A DNA stretch of 33,688 nt from Lamprocystis purpurea DSM 4197 (GCF_000379525.1 NZ_KB902526.1:1-33688), one strand, 5' to 3'. Positions 21,403 to 30,515 are shown, counted from the stretch's first letter. Notes: generated by a model not told the origin, from the sequence alone. Numbers and translations: made by a program.

Positions 21403-23466
21403 ATGATGAAGAAATTGTCGCGATTGTCGCACGTCCGCAATATCGGGGTCGCGGCCCATGTGGATGCCGGCAAGACCACGCTGACCGAGCGCATCCTGTT
21501 TTACACCGGCGCTTCCTACAAAATCGGTGAGGTTCATGATGGGGCCGCCCACATGGATTACCTGGCCGAGGAGCAGCGTCACGGCATCACCATCACCGCG
21601 GCGGTCACCAAGGCGCCGTGGCGCGAACACCTGATCCAGGTGGTGGATACCCCCGGTCATGTCGACTTCACCATCGAGGTGGAGCGTGCCATGCGGGTGC
21701 AGGACGGCTGCATCCTGGTCCTCGACGGGGTGCGTGCCGTCGAACCCCAGACCGAGACCGTGTGGCGCCAGCGTGCCCGATTCAATCTTCCGGCGCTCTT
21801 TTTTATCAATAAGATGGATCGCCCCGGTGCCGACTATCGGCAGGCATTGGCCGCCATCAGGCAGCGTCTCAAGGGTGAACCCGCGCCGATCACGGTCCCG
21901 CTGCCCGACGCACAGGCCGTGGTTCATTTGATCGACCGGACGCTGATTCGTTTCATGGGCGAGCAGGGCGAGTTGCTGGAGACGCAACCCTGCCCCGACG
22001 CCCTGTGGGCGCAGCTGGCCGCCGACCGGGAGGCCCTGGGCCTGGCCGCCGCCGAGTTCGATGAGTCCCTGATCGAGCCGGTGCTGGCCGGCGAGACGCC
22101 GGAGCCCGCGGCCCTGCGCGCCGCCATCCGCCGCGGGACCCTGGCCGGGCGCTTGTTTCCCTGTTACGGCGGCAGCGCCCTGCGCAACCTCGGTGTCCAG
22201 CCGCTGCTGGACGGGGTGATCGATTTCCTGCCGGCCCCCCCCGACCGCCCGCCCGCCATCGGCCGCCGCCCCGACGGCAGCAGCGAGGAGGTGGTGCTGG
22301 GCGGGGACGGTCCGCTGGTCGCTCTGGCCTTCAAGGTGCAGCTCTGGGATGGACGGCGCCATGTGTTCGCCCGGATTTATCGCAATACCCTGAAAGCAGG
22401 CGACCCGGTGGAATTCGTCGGACCGGACGGTCAGACCCGCCATGAGCAGGCCGCCCGCCTGTTCGAGGTCGACGCCGGCAAGAAGACTAAGGTCGATCAG
22501 GCCGAGCCGGGTCAGATCGTCCTGATCGCCGGTCTGCGCTTCGCCACGACCGGCGATACCCTGTGCGCTCCCGGACACCTGATCGGCCTGGAACGGATCG
22601 AGGCGCGCGCCCCGGTCCTGGGTCTGGCCATCGAACCGGGCGCCGGGACCGATGAGGAGCGCCTGCTGGAGGTCCTGGACAAGGTCACCCAGGAGGATCC
22701 CACCCTGGCCGTGGAAGAGGACCCTGAGACCGGCCAGCGCCTGCTCAAGGGGATGGGCGAACTGCACCTGCAGATGGTCCTGGAGCGGTTGGGGCGTGAG
22801 TTCGGCGTGCAGGTGCGCAGCGGGCGCCCCGCCGTGGCGGTGCGCGAGACCATTCGCCGCGGCGCGGCGGCGGACGCCTTGTTTACGACGCCGCCGCTGC
22901 CCGACAGCAAACACCTGGACCTCATGGCGCGGGTCGCGCTGGCGGTAGAGCCGCTGACCCGCGGTGCCGGTACCCGTGTGGACGTGACGCCACGGGTGCT
23001 GCCCGAGGGCGCTGTCCTGAGTGACGAGCAGCGCCGGGCCATCGCGTCGGGTCTGCGCGGCGCGCTCGAATCAGGCCCGCTGCAAGGCGCCGCGCTCATG
23101 GATCTGGCCGTCCAGGTCCGCGAGGCCGAGTTGTTCGGCCCAGGCTCCACCCCGGAGGCACTGGCGGCGGCGGCCGGCAAGGCGTTGCGCAAGGCACTGG
23201 AGGAAGCCCAGCCGGTTCTGATGCAGCCGGTGATGGCACTGGAGGTCATAGTCCCGGAGGTCAACCTGGGGGCGGTCCTGGGCGATCTGCAGGCGCGTGC
23301 CGCCCTGATCCTGGAAACCCGCACCGGCGACACCGCCGACGGCAATGCCGCGATCCGTGCCGAGGCGCCGCTTGCCGCGCTGCTCGGCTATACCACGACG
23401 CTGCGCAGCCAGACCCAGGGCCGCGGTCAGTTCAGCATGGAGTTTTTGCGGTTCGATGTCCCCTGA
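21403..23466 (+). CDS. EF-G-like translational GTPase (paralogue)
   Basis: A 687-residue protein with the full EF-G architecture. The G domain has G1 AHVDAGKT (18-25), the switch-I segment RHGITI (59-64; canonical EF-G has RGITI), G3 DTPGH (82-86) and G4 NKMD (136-139). Domains II to V follow; the C-terminus has the family ending QGRGQFSMEF. EF-G drives ribosomal translocation or recycling. The gene stands alone, away from str-operon genes, and the divergent sequence suggests an EF-G2-type paralogue rather than the main fusA. The start is ATG 21403 or 21406. Only 17 bp separate it from the divergent transpeptidase start. Confidence 0.88.
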   Translation: MMKKLSRLSHVRNIGVAAHVDAGKTTLTERILFYTGASYKIGEVHDGAAHMDYLAEEQRHGITITAAVTKAPWREHLIQVVDTPGHVDFTIEVERAMRVQDGCILVLDGVRAVEPQTETVWRQRARFNLPALFFINKMDRPGADYRQALAAIRQRLKGEPAPITVPLPDAQAVVHLIDRTLIRFMGEQGELLETQPCPDALWAQLAADREALGLAAAEFDESLIEPVLAGETPEPAALRAAIRRGTLAGRLFPCYGGSALRNLGVQPLLDGVIDFLPAPPDRPPAIGRRPDGSSEEVVLGGDGPLVALAFKVQLWDGRRHVFARIYRNTLKAGDPVEFVGPDGQTRHEQAARLFEVDAGKKTKVDQAEPGQIVLIAGLRFATTGDTLCAPGHLIGLERIEARAPVLGLAIEPGAGTDEERLLEVLDKVTQEDPTLAVEEDPETGQRLLKGMGELHLQMVLERLGREFGVQVRSGRPAVAVRETIRRGAAADALFTTPPLPDSKHLDLMARVALAVEPLTRGAGTRVDVTPRVLPEGAVLSDEQRRAIASGLRGALESGPLQGAALMDLAVQVREAELFGPGSTPEALAAAAGKALRKALEEAQPVLMQPVMALEVIVPEVNLGAVLGDLQARAALILETRTGDTADGNAAIRAEAPLAALLGYTTTLRSQTQGRGQFSMEFLRFDVP

Positions 23467-23483
23467 CGGGTGAGCGCCGCACC

Positions 23484-23509
23484 AAAAAAAAGCGCGACCT
23501 GAGTCGCGC
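23484..23509 (-). terminator. Hairpin terminator, strongest on the minus strand
   Basis: A perfect 7-bp stem gcgcgac/gtcgcgc (23492-23498 and 23503-23509) with a four-base loop. On the minus strand it is followed by eight T, the ideal layout; on the plus strand only CTTAAAG follows. For the EF-G gene it is a weak terminator, for a leftward transcript a good one, yet no leftward gene is known between 23510 and 23766. Confidence 0.7.
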
Positions 23510-23766
23510 CTTAAAGTTACCACCAAAGGAGGATGGAGGAGTGCACCGAAGCGCGGTCGCTTCAGTACATCAACAGTTTCTTATATACAGGTTCCCTTGT
23601 CAAGTCCTCCAGAGTCTGATAATGCGCGCGCGGGCACATTTTCAGTTCAGCGTGCAGTCGGGTGTCGGCGTGACTTTTTCGGTCATGGCAACACTTTAGT
23701 TTAGTTGGTTTTTCCTGCGTTTCGTCAGCCCGCGGGTGCCGTCTGTCGGAACTGGAGTGAGTCGCG
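23510..23766. other. Intergenic region, possible leftward small RNA
   Basis: No protein gene of convincing quality. A rightward promoter candidate for the DUF2339 gene is TTGTCA (23597-23602) with GATAAT (23618-23623), but the spacing is only 15 bp. The minus strand ends in the good terminator at 23484-23509, so a short leftward transcript is possible. Short frames of 14 and 22 codons exist on that strand without family resemblance. Confidence 0.3.
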
Positions 23767-26484
23767 ATGCTGCCCGTCTTGTTTGCACTGCTCGGGATCG
23801 CGATCGGCGGGCCGCTGTTCGGTGACTGGTTCGCCTCCGCGCTCGCCGGTCTTGCCCTCGGTCTGATCCTCGATCTGCGTCGGCGGGTGGCGGCCCTGGA
23901 GCTTGAGCGTGCGCTCAGACGCTTGCGCGAGAGCGTGCCGGCACCGCGGCCGCTGACTGAACAGACCACTGAACGGACGGCCGAACCGGATTCGACACTG
24001 CTGTTCTCGCGGTCCGTGCCGCCGACCCGCGCGGTCACGACCGCGCAGACCGCTGCCGCGTCGGAGATCGACATCCTCGCCGAGTGGGACAGGCCGACCG
24101 GCCGGGCCGGATCCGCGCGCGCCGACGCCGCGGCCACCGGCGCGGCCGAGCCCTGGTGGGTCCTGGCCCGCAACTGGCTCCTGGGCGGCAACCTCATGGT
24201 GCGAGCCGGCGTGGTGGTGTTGTTCTTTGGTGTCGCCTTTCTGCTCAAGCTCGCCGCGGAACACGCCTTGCTGCCCATCGAGTTGCGGTTGAGCGCGGTC
24301 GCCGTCGGCGGCCTGCTGCTGCTGTCGCTCGGCTGGCGCCTGCGGCAGTCCCGGCCGCTCTACGGGCTGGCGCTGCAGGGCGGCGGGGTCGGGTTGTTTT
24401 ATCTCACCGTGTTCGCGGCGCTGCGGCTCTATGCCCTGATTCCGCCCGGCCCCGCCTTCGCGGTCCTGGCGGTGGTGGCCGCCGGTGCCGCCGCCCTGGC
24501 CGTGCTCCAGAACGCCCAGGTGCTGGCGGTACTCGGTGCTGTCGGCGGCTTTCTGGCACCGGTGCTGACCGCCGCGGGGACCGACAGTCATGTCGGTCTC
24601 TTTTCCTACTATCTGGTGCTCAATCTCGGCATCCTGGTGATCGCCTGGTTCCGCCCCTGGCAAGCGCTGAACCGGGTGGGTTTCGTCTTCACCTTCGTCA
24701 TCGCCTCCTTATGGGGCTATCGGTTCTATCGGCCGGACCAGTTCGCCGGCACCGAGCCCTTCCTGATCGCCTTCGCGGTCCTGTACGTGGCCGTGGCCCT
24801 GCTGTTCGCGCGCCGCCAACCGCCGGAGTCGCGCGACCAGGTGGATGCGAGTCTGGTGTTCGGTGTTCCGCTGGTGGGGTTCGCGCTCCAGGCGGGGCTG
24901 GTGCAGCGGTATGAGTACGGTCTGGCCTGGAGCGCGTTTGCCGCGGCGGTCTTCTATAGCGGTCTGGCCGGCCTCGGGTTCGTGCGCCGCGGCGCCGTGC
25001 CGCGACCGCTGACCGAGGTCTTCCTCGCCATCGGAGTGGTCTTCGCTACCCTGGTCGTGCCCTTGGCCCTGGATGCCCGCTGGACCGCGGGGTTGTGGGC
25101 TTTGGAAGGTGCGGCCATGGTGTGGGTAGGCGGTCGTCAGGGCCGGCTTGAACCCCGCCTGTTCGGTTATCTGCTGCAGATCGGGGCGGCACTGGCCTTG
25201 CTCCTGGCCGTCTGGGAGGCGCCGGCGGAATTGCCCGTGCTGAACGGTCTCTTCGTCGGCGCACTCTGCGTCGCTCTTGCCGGGGTCTATACCGCGTGGC
25301 ATCTTCAGCGTCACCCGGAGGCGGTTCCCTGGGAAACGCTGCTGTATCGGCCGTTCCTGGTTTGGGGGCTGCTGTGGTGGTACGGCGCCTGGATCACCGA
25401 GATCGCCGACCAGGTGGGCCAGGCGCAGCCGCTGGTCACCGCGTTGGCGCTCTGTTTCACCGCGTCCGCACTGCTCGCCGATCGGCTGCGCTGGACGCTC
25501 CCCTGGCCGGATTTGCGTTGGCCGGCCCGCGCACTGCTGCCCCTGCTCTATCTGCTGTTGCCGCTGGCCGGCTGGTTACTCGACCATCCATTCACGGGCT
25601 GGACGCTGGCCGGGTGGGGAGCCGGACTGCTGGGCCACCTCTATCTGCTCCGCCGGGAGGAGGACGGCGTGGCGTCCGAACCGGCGCTGCTCGCCCTGCT
25701 GCATCAGGCCGGGTTCTGGCTGGTCCTGATCCTGCTCTCCTGGGAGTCCGCCTGGCGGCTGGATCACTGGATGCAAGGTGCCGACACCTGGCCGTCCCTG
25801 GCCTGGGCACTGATCCCGGCGGCCGGGATGCTCACCTTGCGGCACCTGGGCGGACGCCTCCCCTGGCCGGTGTCGGCGCACCCGCGGGTGTATCGGGAGC
25901 AGGCCCTGGTGCCGGTCGGCTGCTTCCTCTGGGGCTGGGTCCTGGTGTCCTGTCTCGTCAGTCGGGGCGACGCCACTCCCTTGGCCTATCTGCCGCTGCT
26001 GAATCCGTTGGACATGGGTATCGGGCTCGCCCTGCTGGTGCTGGCCGATTGGCTCTATCGGGTCGGCCTGGACGGCGCCGCCGCGGCACCGGACCGACCG
26101 GCCTGGCGTTGGTCCTTCGCCCCCTGGGCACTGGGGCTCACCCTGTTTCTCTGGCTCAACAGCGCCTGGTTCCGGACTGCCTATCACTGGCTGGGTGTGA
26201 GTTTCTCGCCCGCGGCCATGCTCGGCTCCCAGACCGTCCAGGCGGGGCTGGCTGTACTCTGGGCCTTGGCCGGGCTGATCTGCATGGTGCTGGGCCACCA
26301 CCTGGCGCAACGCCGGGCCTGGTTCGCGGGCGCCGCGCTCATGGGTGTGGTGGTGCTCAAGCTGTTCCTGGTGGACCTGTCCAGTTCAGGTACCCTGGCA
26401 CGTATCGTCGCCTTCCTGTCAGTGGGCGTGCTGCTCCTGGTCGTCGGCTATTTCGCGCCGCTGCCGCCGCGCGCGAAGGCGTGA
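23767..26484 (+). CDS. DUF2339 polytopic membrane protein
   Basis: A 905-residue protein. A short hydrophobic N-terminus (MLPVLFALLGIAIGGPLFGDW) is followed by a charged helix with Arg/Glu heptads and a disordered stretch to about residue 130. From WWVLARNWLLGGNLMVRAGVVVLFFGVAFLLK onward the DUF2339 core appears: over twenty hydrophobic helices, with VGGFLAPVLTAAGT and the final VVVLKLFLVDLSSSGTLARIVAFLSVG. The function of the family is unknown. GGAG lies ten bases before ATG 23767. Its stop is two bases from the stop of the convergent hydrogenase large-subunit gene, with no terminator between them. Confidence 0.88.
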   Translation: MLPVLFALLGIAIGGPLFGDWFASALAGLALGLILDLRRRVAALELERALRRLRESVPAPRPLTEQTTERTAEPDSTLLFSRSVPPTRAVTTAQTAAASEIDILAEWDRPTGRAGSARADAAATGAAEPWWVLARNWLLGGNLMVRAGVVVLFFGVAFLLKLAAEHALLPIELRLSAVAVGGLLLLSLGWRLRQSRPLYGLALQGGGVGLFYLTVFAALRLYALIPPGPAFAVLAVVAAGAAALAVLQNAQVLAVLGAVGGFLAPVLTAAGTDSHVGLFSYYLVLNLGILVIAWFRPWQALNRVGFVFTFVIASLWGYRFYRPDQFAGTEPFLIAFAVLYVAVALLFARRQPPESRDQVDASLVFGVPLVGFALQAGLVQRYEYGLAWSAFAAAVFYSGLAGLGFVRRGAVPRPLTEVFLAIGVVFATLVVPLALDARWTAGLWALEGAAMVWVGGRQGRLEPRLFGYLLQIGAALALLLAVWEAPAELPVLNGLFVGALCVALAGVYTAWHLQRHPEAVPWETLLYRPFLVWGLLWWYGAWITEIADQVGQAQPLVTALALCFTASALLADRLRWTLPWPDLRWPARALLPLLYLLLPLAGWLLDHPFTGWTLAGWGAGLLGHLYLLRREEDGVASEPALLALLHQAGFWLVLILLSWESAWRLDHWMQGADTWPSLAWALIPAAGMLTLRHLGGRLPWPVSAHPRVYREQALVPVGCFLWGWVLVSCLVSRGDATPLAYLPLLNPLDMGIGLALLVLADWLYRVGLDGAAAAPDRPAWRWSFAPWALGLTLFLWLNSAWFRTAYHWLGVSFSPAAMLGSQTVQAGLAVLWALAGLICMVLGHHLAQRRAWFAGAALMGVVVLKLFLVDLSSSGTLARIVAFLSVGVLLLVVGYFAPLPPRAKA

Positions 26485-26486
26485 TC

Positions 26487-28448
26487 CTAGGATGCGCAAC
26501 GCATGTCCGACACTCGGGTGGTCGAACAGACGCCATGATTCACATCCACCTGGACCAACGGCTTGCCGTCCGGGTCGACGATATGGACTGCGCAGCCGAT
26601 GCAGGGGTCAAAACTGTGAATCGTCCGCAGCACTTCCAGCGGCTGCTTGAGATTGGCCAGGACATGGCCGCGCAAGGCCTCTTCATAAGGCCCGGGCACG
26701 CCGACGAGATCACGCGGTCCGGCATTCCATTGACTGGCAACGACACATTGGTAGTTATCGATCAGGCCTGAGACACGATTGAGCTTCACCCAGTGACCCA
26801 GAGCTCCGCGCGGTGCTTCGGTGAAACCGAACCCCACCTGCACGGGCCACAGATTAGGCTGTTGAAGGCGCGTAAAGGTGTTGGGATTCCAATAGGCACC
26901 CGCTTTGTTGTTGTAATAAAGCTGATACCATCCGGCGTAGGCTGCGGTACCCGCCGCCGTGTCGGCCGCCCGACCGGCGATCTGGTCGGCGATAATCTTG
27001 GTCTCCAGTACGCGGCAGAAGATTCGCCCCAGAGTGGAATTCAGCTGCGTGAAAGTAAGCCCCAGACCGCCCTGCGCCGTTGGATTGATCCAGAGTTGCT
27101 GCACATACTTGCGGACCAGCTTGTCCGTGGGTTGGGCGTTCGCGGTGCCGCCCCGTGCGTGCATCGTCAAAATATGCGCCAGCGGCCCGACTTCCATCGG
27201 CTGATCGTCGTAGCGGGGTGACTTGATCCAGGAATACCTGGCATTTTCATCAAGCATGTATTTTGAGGTGCCATCGGGATTACGGCCTTGATCAGGCAAG
27301 GGCCCGTCGTAATACAGCTCGGTCTCGCCAACGGACGGATGCTCACCGGTATCCGAGCCCAAATACCAGGCATGGGCGACATTCTCGGTCACCATTTTCT
27401 CATCGAAGGGGGTCAGCGTCGTCGGCGCATCTGCCCAGATCACGCCTTGGGGAATAATGTAACCGGCAGGATAGTCGATCGCGCCATCAGTGAACTCCCG
27501 CTTCACCAGTGCCGGGTCCGGGAACTCGCCGTAGCACAAGAAATTACCAGCGGTTGCACCAAAATTTGCCCACTCCTTATAACGCTTCGCCACCAAGATC
27601 ACGTCGGGCAGATAGACCTGATCGACAAAGGCCTTCATCCTCGTCACGGCGGTCTTGATAGTCGCCAACCCCTCGGTGTTGAGCGAGGTGCCCCCCTTTT
27701 CATCATTGACCGTACCGGTGTTGCTGCTGAGGGTGCAGGGCATGCCGCCTACCACCAGATTGGGATGGGGGTCCTTACCGCCGAAGACCGAATGCAGCTT
27801 GACCACCTCCCGTGCCCAGGCCAGCGCCTCGAGATAGTGGGAGACCAGCAACAGGTTTTCTTCCGGGCTCAGTTTGTACGCGGAGTGACCCCAATACCCA
27901 TTGGCGAAGAGGCCAAGCTGACCCCGGCTCACCAGGTTGTTCAGCTTGTTCAGGACAGTCTGAAAATAGGCGGCGTTCGGGAGCGCGCCGTTGTTCGGCT
28001 TATAAGTGCCATTGTTGATCCTGGCCAAGGCGGCGGTCCTGGTCGGATTCGCTTTCATCGCACTGACCACATCCACCCAGTCCAGCGCGTGGAGATGGTA
28101 AAAATGCATCACATGATCGTGGACATACTGTGCGCCGATCATCATGTTGCGGATGTAGTCGGCATTCTTGGACACCTTGATACCGATCGCGTGCTCTACG
28201 GCGCGCACCGAGGTCAATCCATGTACTACGGTACAGACGCCGCAGATCCGCTGGGTGAAGGCCCAGGCATCCCGAGGGTCGCGGCCCTGGAGGATTTTCT
28301 CCAGCCCCCGTACCATCGTACTGGCGCTGAGTCCGGGGTCCGTAATGGTGCCGCCGCCCATGCCGTCCGGCACGGCATGCGCTTGGATGCGCAAATGACC
28401 CTCGATGCGGGTAACGGGATCGATGATAACGTTCGGGGTGGCAGCCAT
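26487..28448 (-). CDS. [NiFe] hydrogenase large subunit
   Basis: A 653-residue catalytic subunit, group 1 type. The nickel ligands are in RICGVC (Cys69, Cys72) and DPCIGCAVH (Cys616, Cys619). N-terminal DPVTRIEGHLR and YVHDHVMHFYHLHALDW are typical. Maturation proteases cut after the His in DPCxxCxxH (His622 here). The part removed would be 31 residues, about twice the usual 15: the canonical-looking IVDPDGKPLVQVDVN is followed by 16 extra residues ending MRCAS. AGGAG lies seven bases before ATG 28448. It follows the small subunit gene by 87 bp. No endopeptidase gene is within the window. Confidence 0.93.
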   Translation of the reverse strand: MAATPNVIIDPVTRIEGHLRIQAHAVPDGMGGGTITDPGLSASTMVRGLEKILQGRDPRDAWAFTQRICGVCTVVHGLTSVRAVEHAIGIKVSKNADYIRNMMIGAQYVHDHVMHFYHLHALDWVDVVSAMKANPTRTAALARINNGTYKPNNGALPNAAYFQTVLNKLNNLVSRGQLGLFANGYWGHSAYKLSPEENLLLVSHYLEALAWAREVVKLHSVFGGKDPHPNLVVGGMPCTLSSNTGTVNDEKGGTSLNTEGLATIKTAVTRMKAFVDQVYLPDVILVAKRYKEWANFGATAGNFLCYGEFPDPALVKREFTDGAIDYPAGYIIPQGVIWADAPTTLTPFDEKMVTENVAHAWYLGSDTGEHPSVGETELYYDGPLPDQGRNPDGTSKYMLDENARYSWIKSPRYDDQPMEVGPLAHILTMHARGGTANAQPTDKLVRKYVQQLWINPTAQGGLGLTFTQLNSTLGRIFCRVLETKIIADQIAGRAADTAAGTAAYAGWYQLYYNNKAGAYWNPNTFTRLQQPNLWPVQVGFGFTEAPRGALGHWVKLNRVSGLIDNYQCVVASQWNAGPRDLVGVPGPYEEALRGHVLANLKQPLEVLRTIHSFDPCIGCAVHIVDPDGKPLVQVDVNHGVCSTTRVSDMRCAS

Positions 28449-28535
28449 TCGCGTTCTCCTGGCATTTCGTATCTGTTTATGGTCGCGGTAGGAATGGTAA
28501 GGGACCCATCCGACCGATGGCCCCTGGCGGTTGCT

Positions 28536-29642
28536 CTAGTCGTCATCACCACCGATATCGTCATGACAGGTGTTGCACGGAAGGCCGCGAGTATGGCCGG
28601 ATCCCGCGGCGATCGGGATGTAGAACCCTTTTTCATTTCTCCGGTTGGGACGATCCCAGAAATCCGGCTCTGAGCACCCGATGCACCCATGTCCGGACAT
28701 CATCGGGAAACTGGTGCCCTGGTTCCAGCGGATACGTGAGCAGGCGTTATGCGTGACCGGACCTTTGCACCCAAGCATATACAGGCATTTGCCTTTGCGG
28801 GAGTTGGCATCATCGAAGGCCCATGCCAACGGACCCTCCTCAAAGGATTCTTTGCGATAGCAATCCTCATGAACCGTATCGCCATAGAACACGGTGGGAC
28901 GGCGCAGTGAGTCAAGCGTCGGCATCCCTTGACTCAGGTAGTACAGAATGACGCCGGTAATCACCTCGGGAATCGGCGGGCACCCCGAGATGTTGATCAA
29001 TGGCTTGGAAATTCCGAGGTCAGCCATCAGATCGCCGATCGAAAGTGCATCAGTCGGATTGGGGTCGGCCTTGGGCAGACCGCCAAAACTCGCACAGGTC
29101 CCGACGGCGACGATCAAAGCCGCATTCTTGGCGGCATCTCGAAAACGGGCGACGCCGCTGCGTTCGCCACTGATAAAGTAGCCGCTATCCCAGCGGGCAG
29201 GGATGGACCCATCCACGACCAGGACATAATCTGACTGGTCGGTGACCGACAGGAGTCGTTCCTCCGCCTGATCGCCTGCCGCCGCCATCAGCGTTTCCTG
29301 GTAATCCAGCGAAATCATGTTCAGAATCAGATTTTCGATGGTCGTGCCGCCGCTGAAGGCAAAAGAGTTGACCATGGACTCCAGGCAGCCCGTGCATTCC
29401 TGAAATGACATGTAGACGACCGAAGGCAAGGTCGTCGAAGTGGCGGCCTGTGCCAGTCGCGGCACCATCGATTGCGGCAGCGCAAGCAGCGACGCCAGTC
29501 CCGCGCAATAGGACATGAAGCGTCGCCGGCTGATGCCGAGCTGCAATAGCCGCTCCACCGTTGCTTCGTCGAACGTGACGCCGTCGCTCGAATCCGCCTG
29601 CATGTGTGAGTGATCCGATCTGCTCGGTAAATCGGTGCTCAT
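28536..29642 (-). CDS. [NiFe] hydrogenase small subunit with CXXCH tail
   Basis: A 368-residue Fe-S subunit. A Tat signal with SRRRFM (38-43) and a hydrophobic stretch ending LAQA (63-66) directs the folded heterodimer to the periplasm. Proximal 4Fe-4S ligands: Cys83, Cys86 (ECTGC), Cys183 (GTCA), Cys221 (SGCPP). Distal 4Fe-4S: His258, Cys261, Cys286, Cys292. Medial 3Fe-4S: Cys301, Cys320, Cys323. ECTGC, not ECTCC, argues against the oxygen-tolerant six-Cys type. After EPDFWD there is no membrane helix; a 38-residue tail ends PCNTCHDDIGGDDD, giving a haem-c-like CNTCH (356-360). GGAG is eight bases before ATG 29642. Confidence 0.93.
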   Translation of the reverse strand: MSTDLPSRSDHSHMQADSSDGVTFDEATVERLLQLGISRRRFMSYCAGLASLLALPQSMVPRLAQAATSTTLPSVVYMSFQECTGCLESMVNSFAFSGGTTIENLILNMISLDYQETLMAAAGDQAEERLLSVTDQSDYVLVVDGSIPARWDSGYFISGERSGVARFRDAAKNAALIVAVGTCASFGGLPKADPNPTDALSIGDLMADLGISKPLINISGCPPIPEVITGVILYYLSQGMPTLDSLRRPTVFYGDTVHEDCYRKESFEEGPLAWAFDDANSRKGKCLYMLGCKGPVTHNACSRIRWNQGTSFPMMSGHGCIGCSEPDFWDRPNRRNEKGFYIPIAAGSGHTRGLPCNTCHDDIGGDDD

Positions 29643-29761
29643 GGTCGTATCTCCGCATTTTGTGTTTTGCGCGGAGGTGATGACTGCCCACCCCCGCCGT
29701 AGGCCTGCCGGGCTCAGTCCCTGGATGGCCGGACAGGTCCTGTCGATGACGTCGCCATCCC

Positions 29762-30190
29762 CTAAACCGGTGAGGGTTCCGCGAGCGTCTGTCGAAGACG
29801 CAGTAATCCGGCACGCATATCGATAACATGGGTTTTCAGGATGTCCGGAACTTCCGTGATTTCGATCAGCTCCGTCACGATACCGCCCTGCTCGTTGCGA
29901 TGCGTTACCCACCAAACGCCAGGATATTGCGTTTCTCTGATCTCAACTGTGACATCGCTATCAACCGTGGCGCTCACCTCGCCCGCGGACAACGCATCCT
30001 TAAGCGACTGATAAGTGGCCGCGTCCATCTGCGGCATCGCTCGCAGATCGATGACGGTAGCGAGTCTTGATTCAAGGAATTGCGCGAGGGTGTCCGCAAC
30101 GTTATTCAGAACTGCTGTCACCAGGGGCGACGCGTTGCCCCGGCTTTCGCCAGGATCGGCCTGTACCGGAATGTCACTCAAGCGGGTCAT
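29762..30190 (-). CDS. HupH/HyaF-like hydrogenase maturation factor
   Basis: A 142-residue protein matching the C-terminal domain of HupH/HyaF (PF04809): LKDALSAGEVSATVDSDVTVEIRETQYPGVWWVTHRN, then ELIEITEVPDILKTHVIDMRAGLLRLR. Full HupH proteins are about twice as long; here the N-terminal part is absent, as in other short forms. The family assists maturation of the small subunit's Fe-S clusters. It is the first gene of the operon, 119 bases before the small subunit. ATG 30190 is preferred although no good ribosome-binding site is seen; ATG 30313 would add 41 residues of unknown character. Confidence 0.82.
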   Translation of the reverse strand: MTRLSDIPVQADPGESRGNASPLVTAVLNNVADTLAQFLESRLATVIDLRAMPQMDAATYQSLKDALSAGEVSATVDSDVTVEIRETQYPGVWWVTHRNEQGGIVTELIEITEVPDILKTHVIDMRAGLLRLRQTLAEPSPV

Positions 30191-30458
30191 GGGGTCGGGG
30201 TCGATGCAGTTAGGGGTATTGGACAAGGCATCATACGCCTTGGAAGCTGAAAGATACCTTAACGCCTGGACCCGCAGCCGCTGCGGTGTAGGGCCACCGA
30301 GGGCCTTGGTCATCAACCCGGCCCCCCGTCCGTGCCCGGCTCACGAGCAACATATTTTTCAGTGGCTTAAGGCTGTATACGAATATAAACTGCGCGGTTC
30401 TATCCGGTATTTCGATCAAGGCTGTCGCCGGCCTTGATCGTAATCCCGATCGGGGGTA
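30191..30458. other. Leader region of the hydrogenase operon
   Basis: The minus strand at about 30353-30412 is AT-rich, with TATATT and TATACA hexamers and no good -35 element; no GG-N10-GC sigma-54 pattern was found. The region must carry the hydrogenase promoter unless it lies further upstream in the palindrome. Confidence 0.35.
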
Positions 30459-30515
30459 TGCGTAGTCAGGGCTTCCAGCCCTGACGGTGTCAGGCCAGGA
30501 TGGCCTGACTACGCA
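30459..30515. repeat. Three-part palindromic repeat (TGCGTAGTCAGG)
   Basis: The outer arms tgcgtagtcagg (30459-30470) and cctgactacgca (30504-30515) are exact complements. Each half also folds alone: cagggcttccagccctg (30467-30483) and caggccaggatggcctg (30491-30507). A three-way junction is possible. It lies between the divergent hydrogenase and Uma2 genes; the rest up to 30662 holds only the Uma2 leader. Confidence 0.8.

Noticed and set aside
23562-24278. A 238-codon minus-strand frame entering the DUF2339 gene
   Set aside because: Most of it is antisense to the DUF2339 coding region, Arg/Ser-rich as shadow frames are, with no family resemblance. Only its last part lies in the intergenic gap and is treated as a possible RNA.
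30350-30420. Sigma-54 promoter for the hydrogenase operon
   Set aside because: No GG-N10-GC (TGGCAC-N5-TTGC-like) pattern could be placed on the minus strand here.
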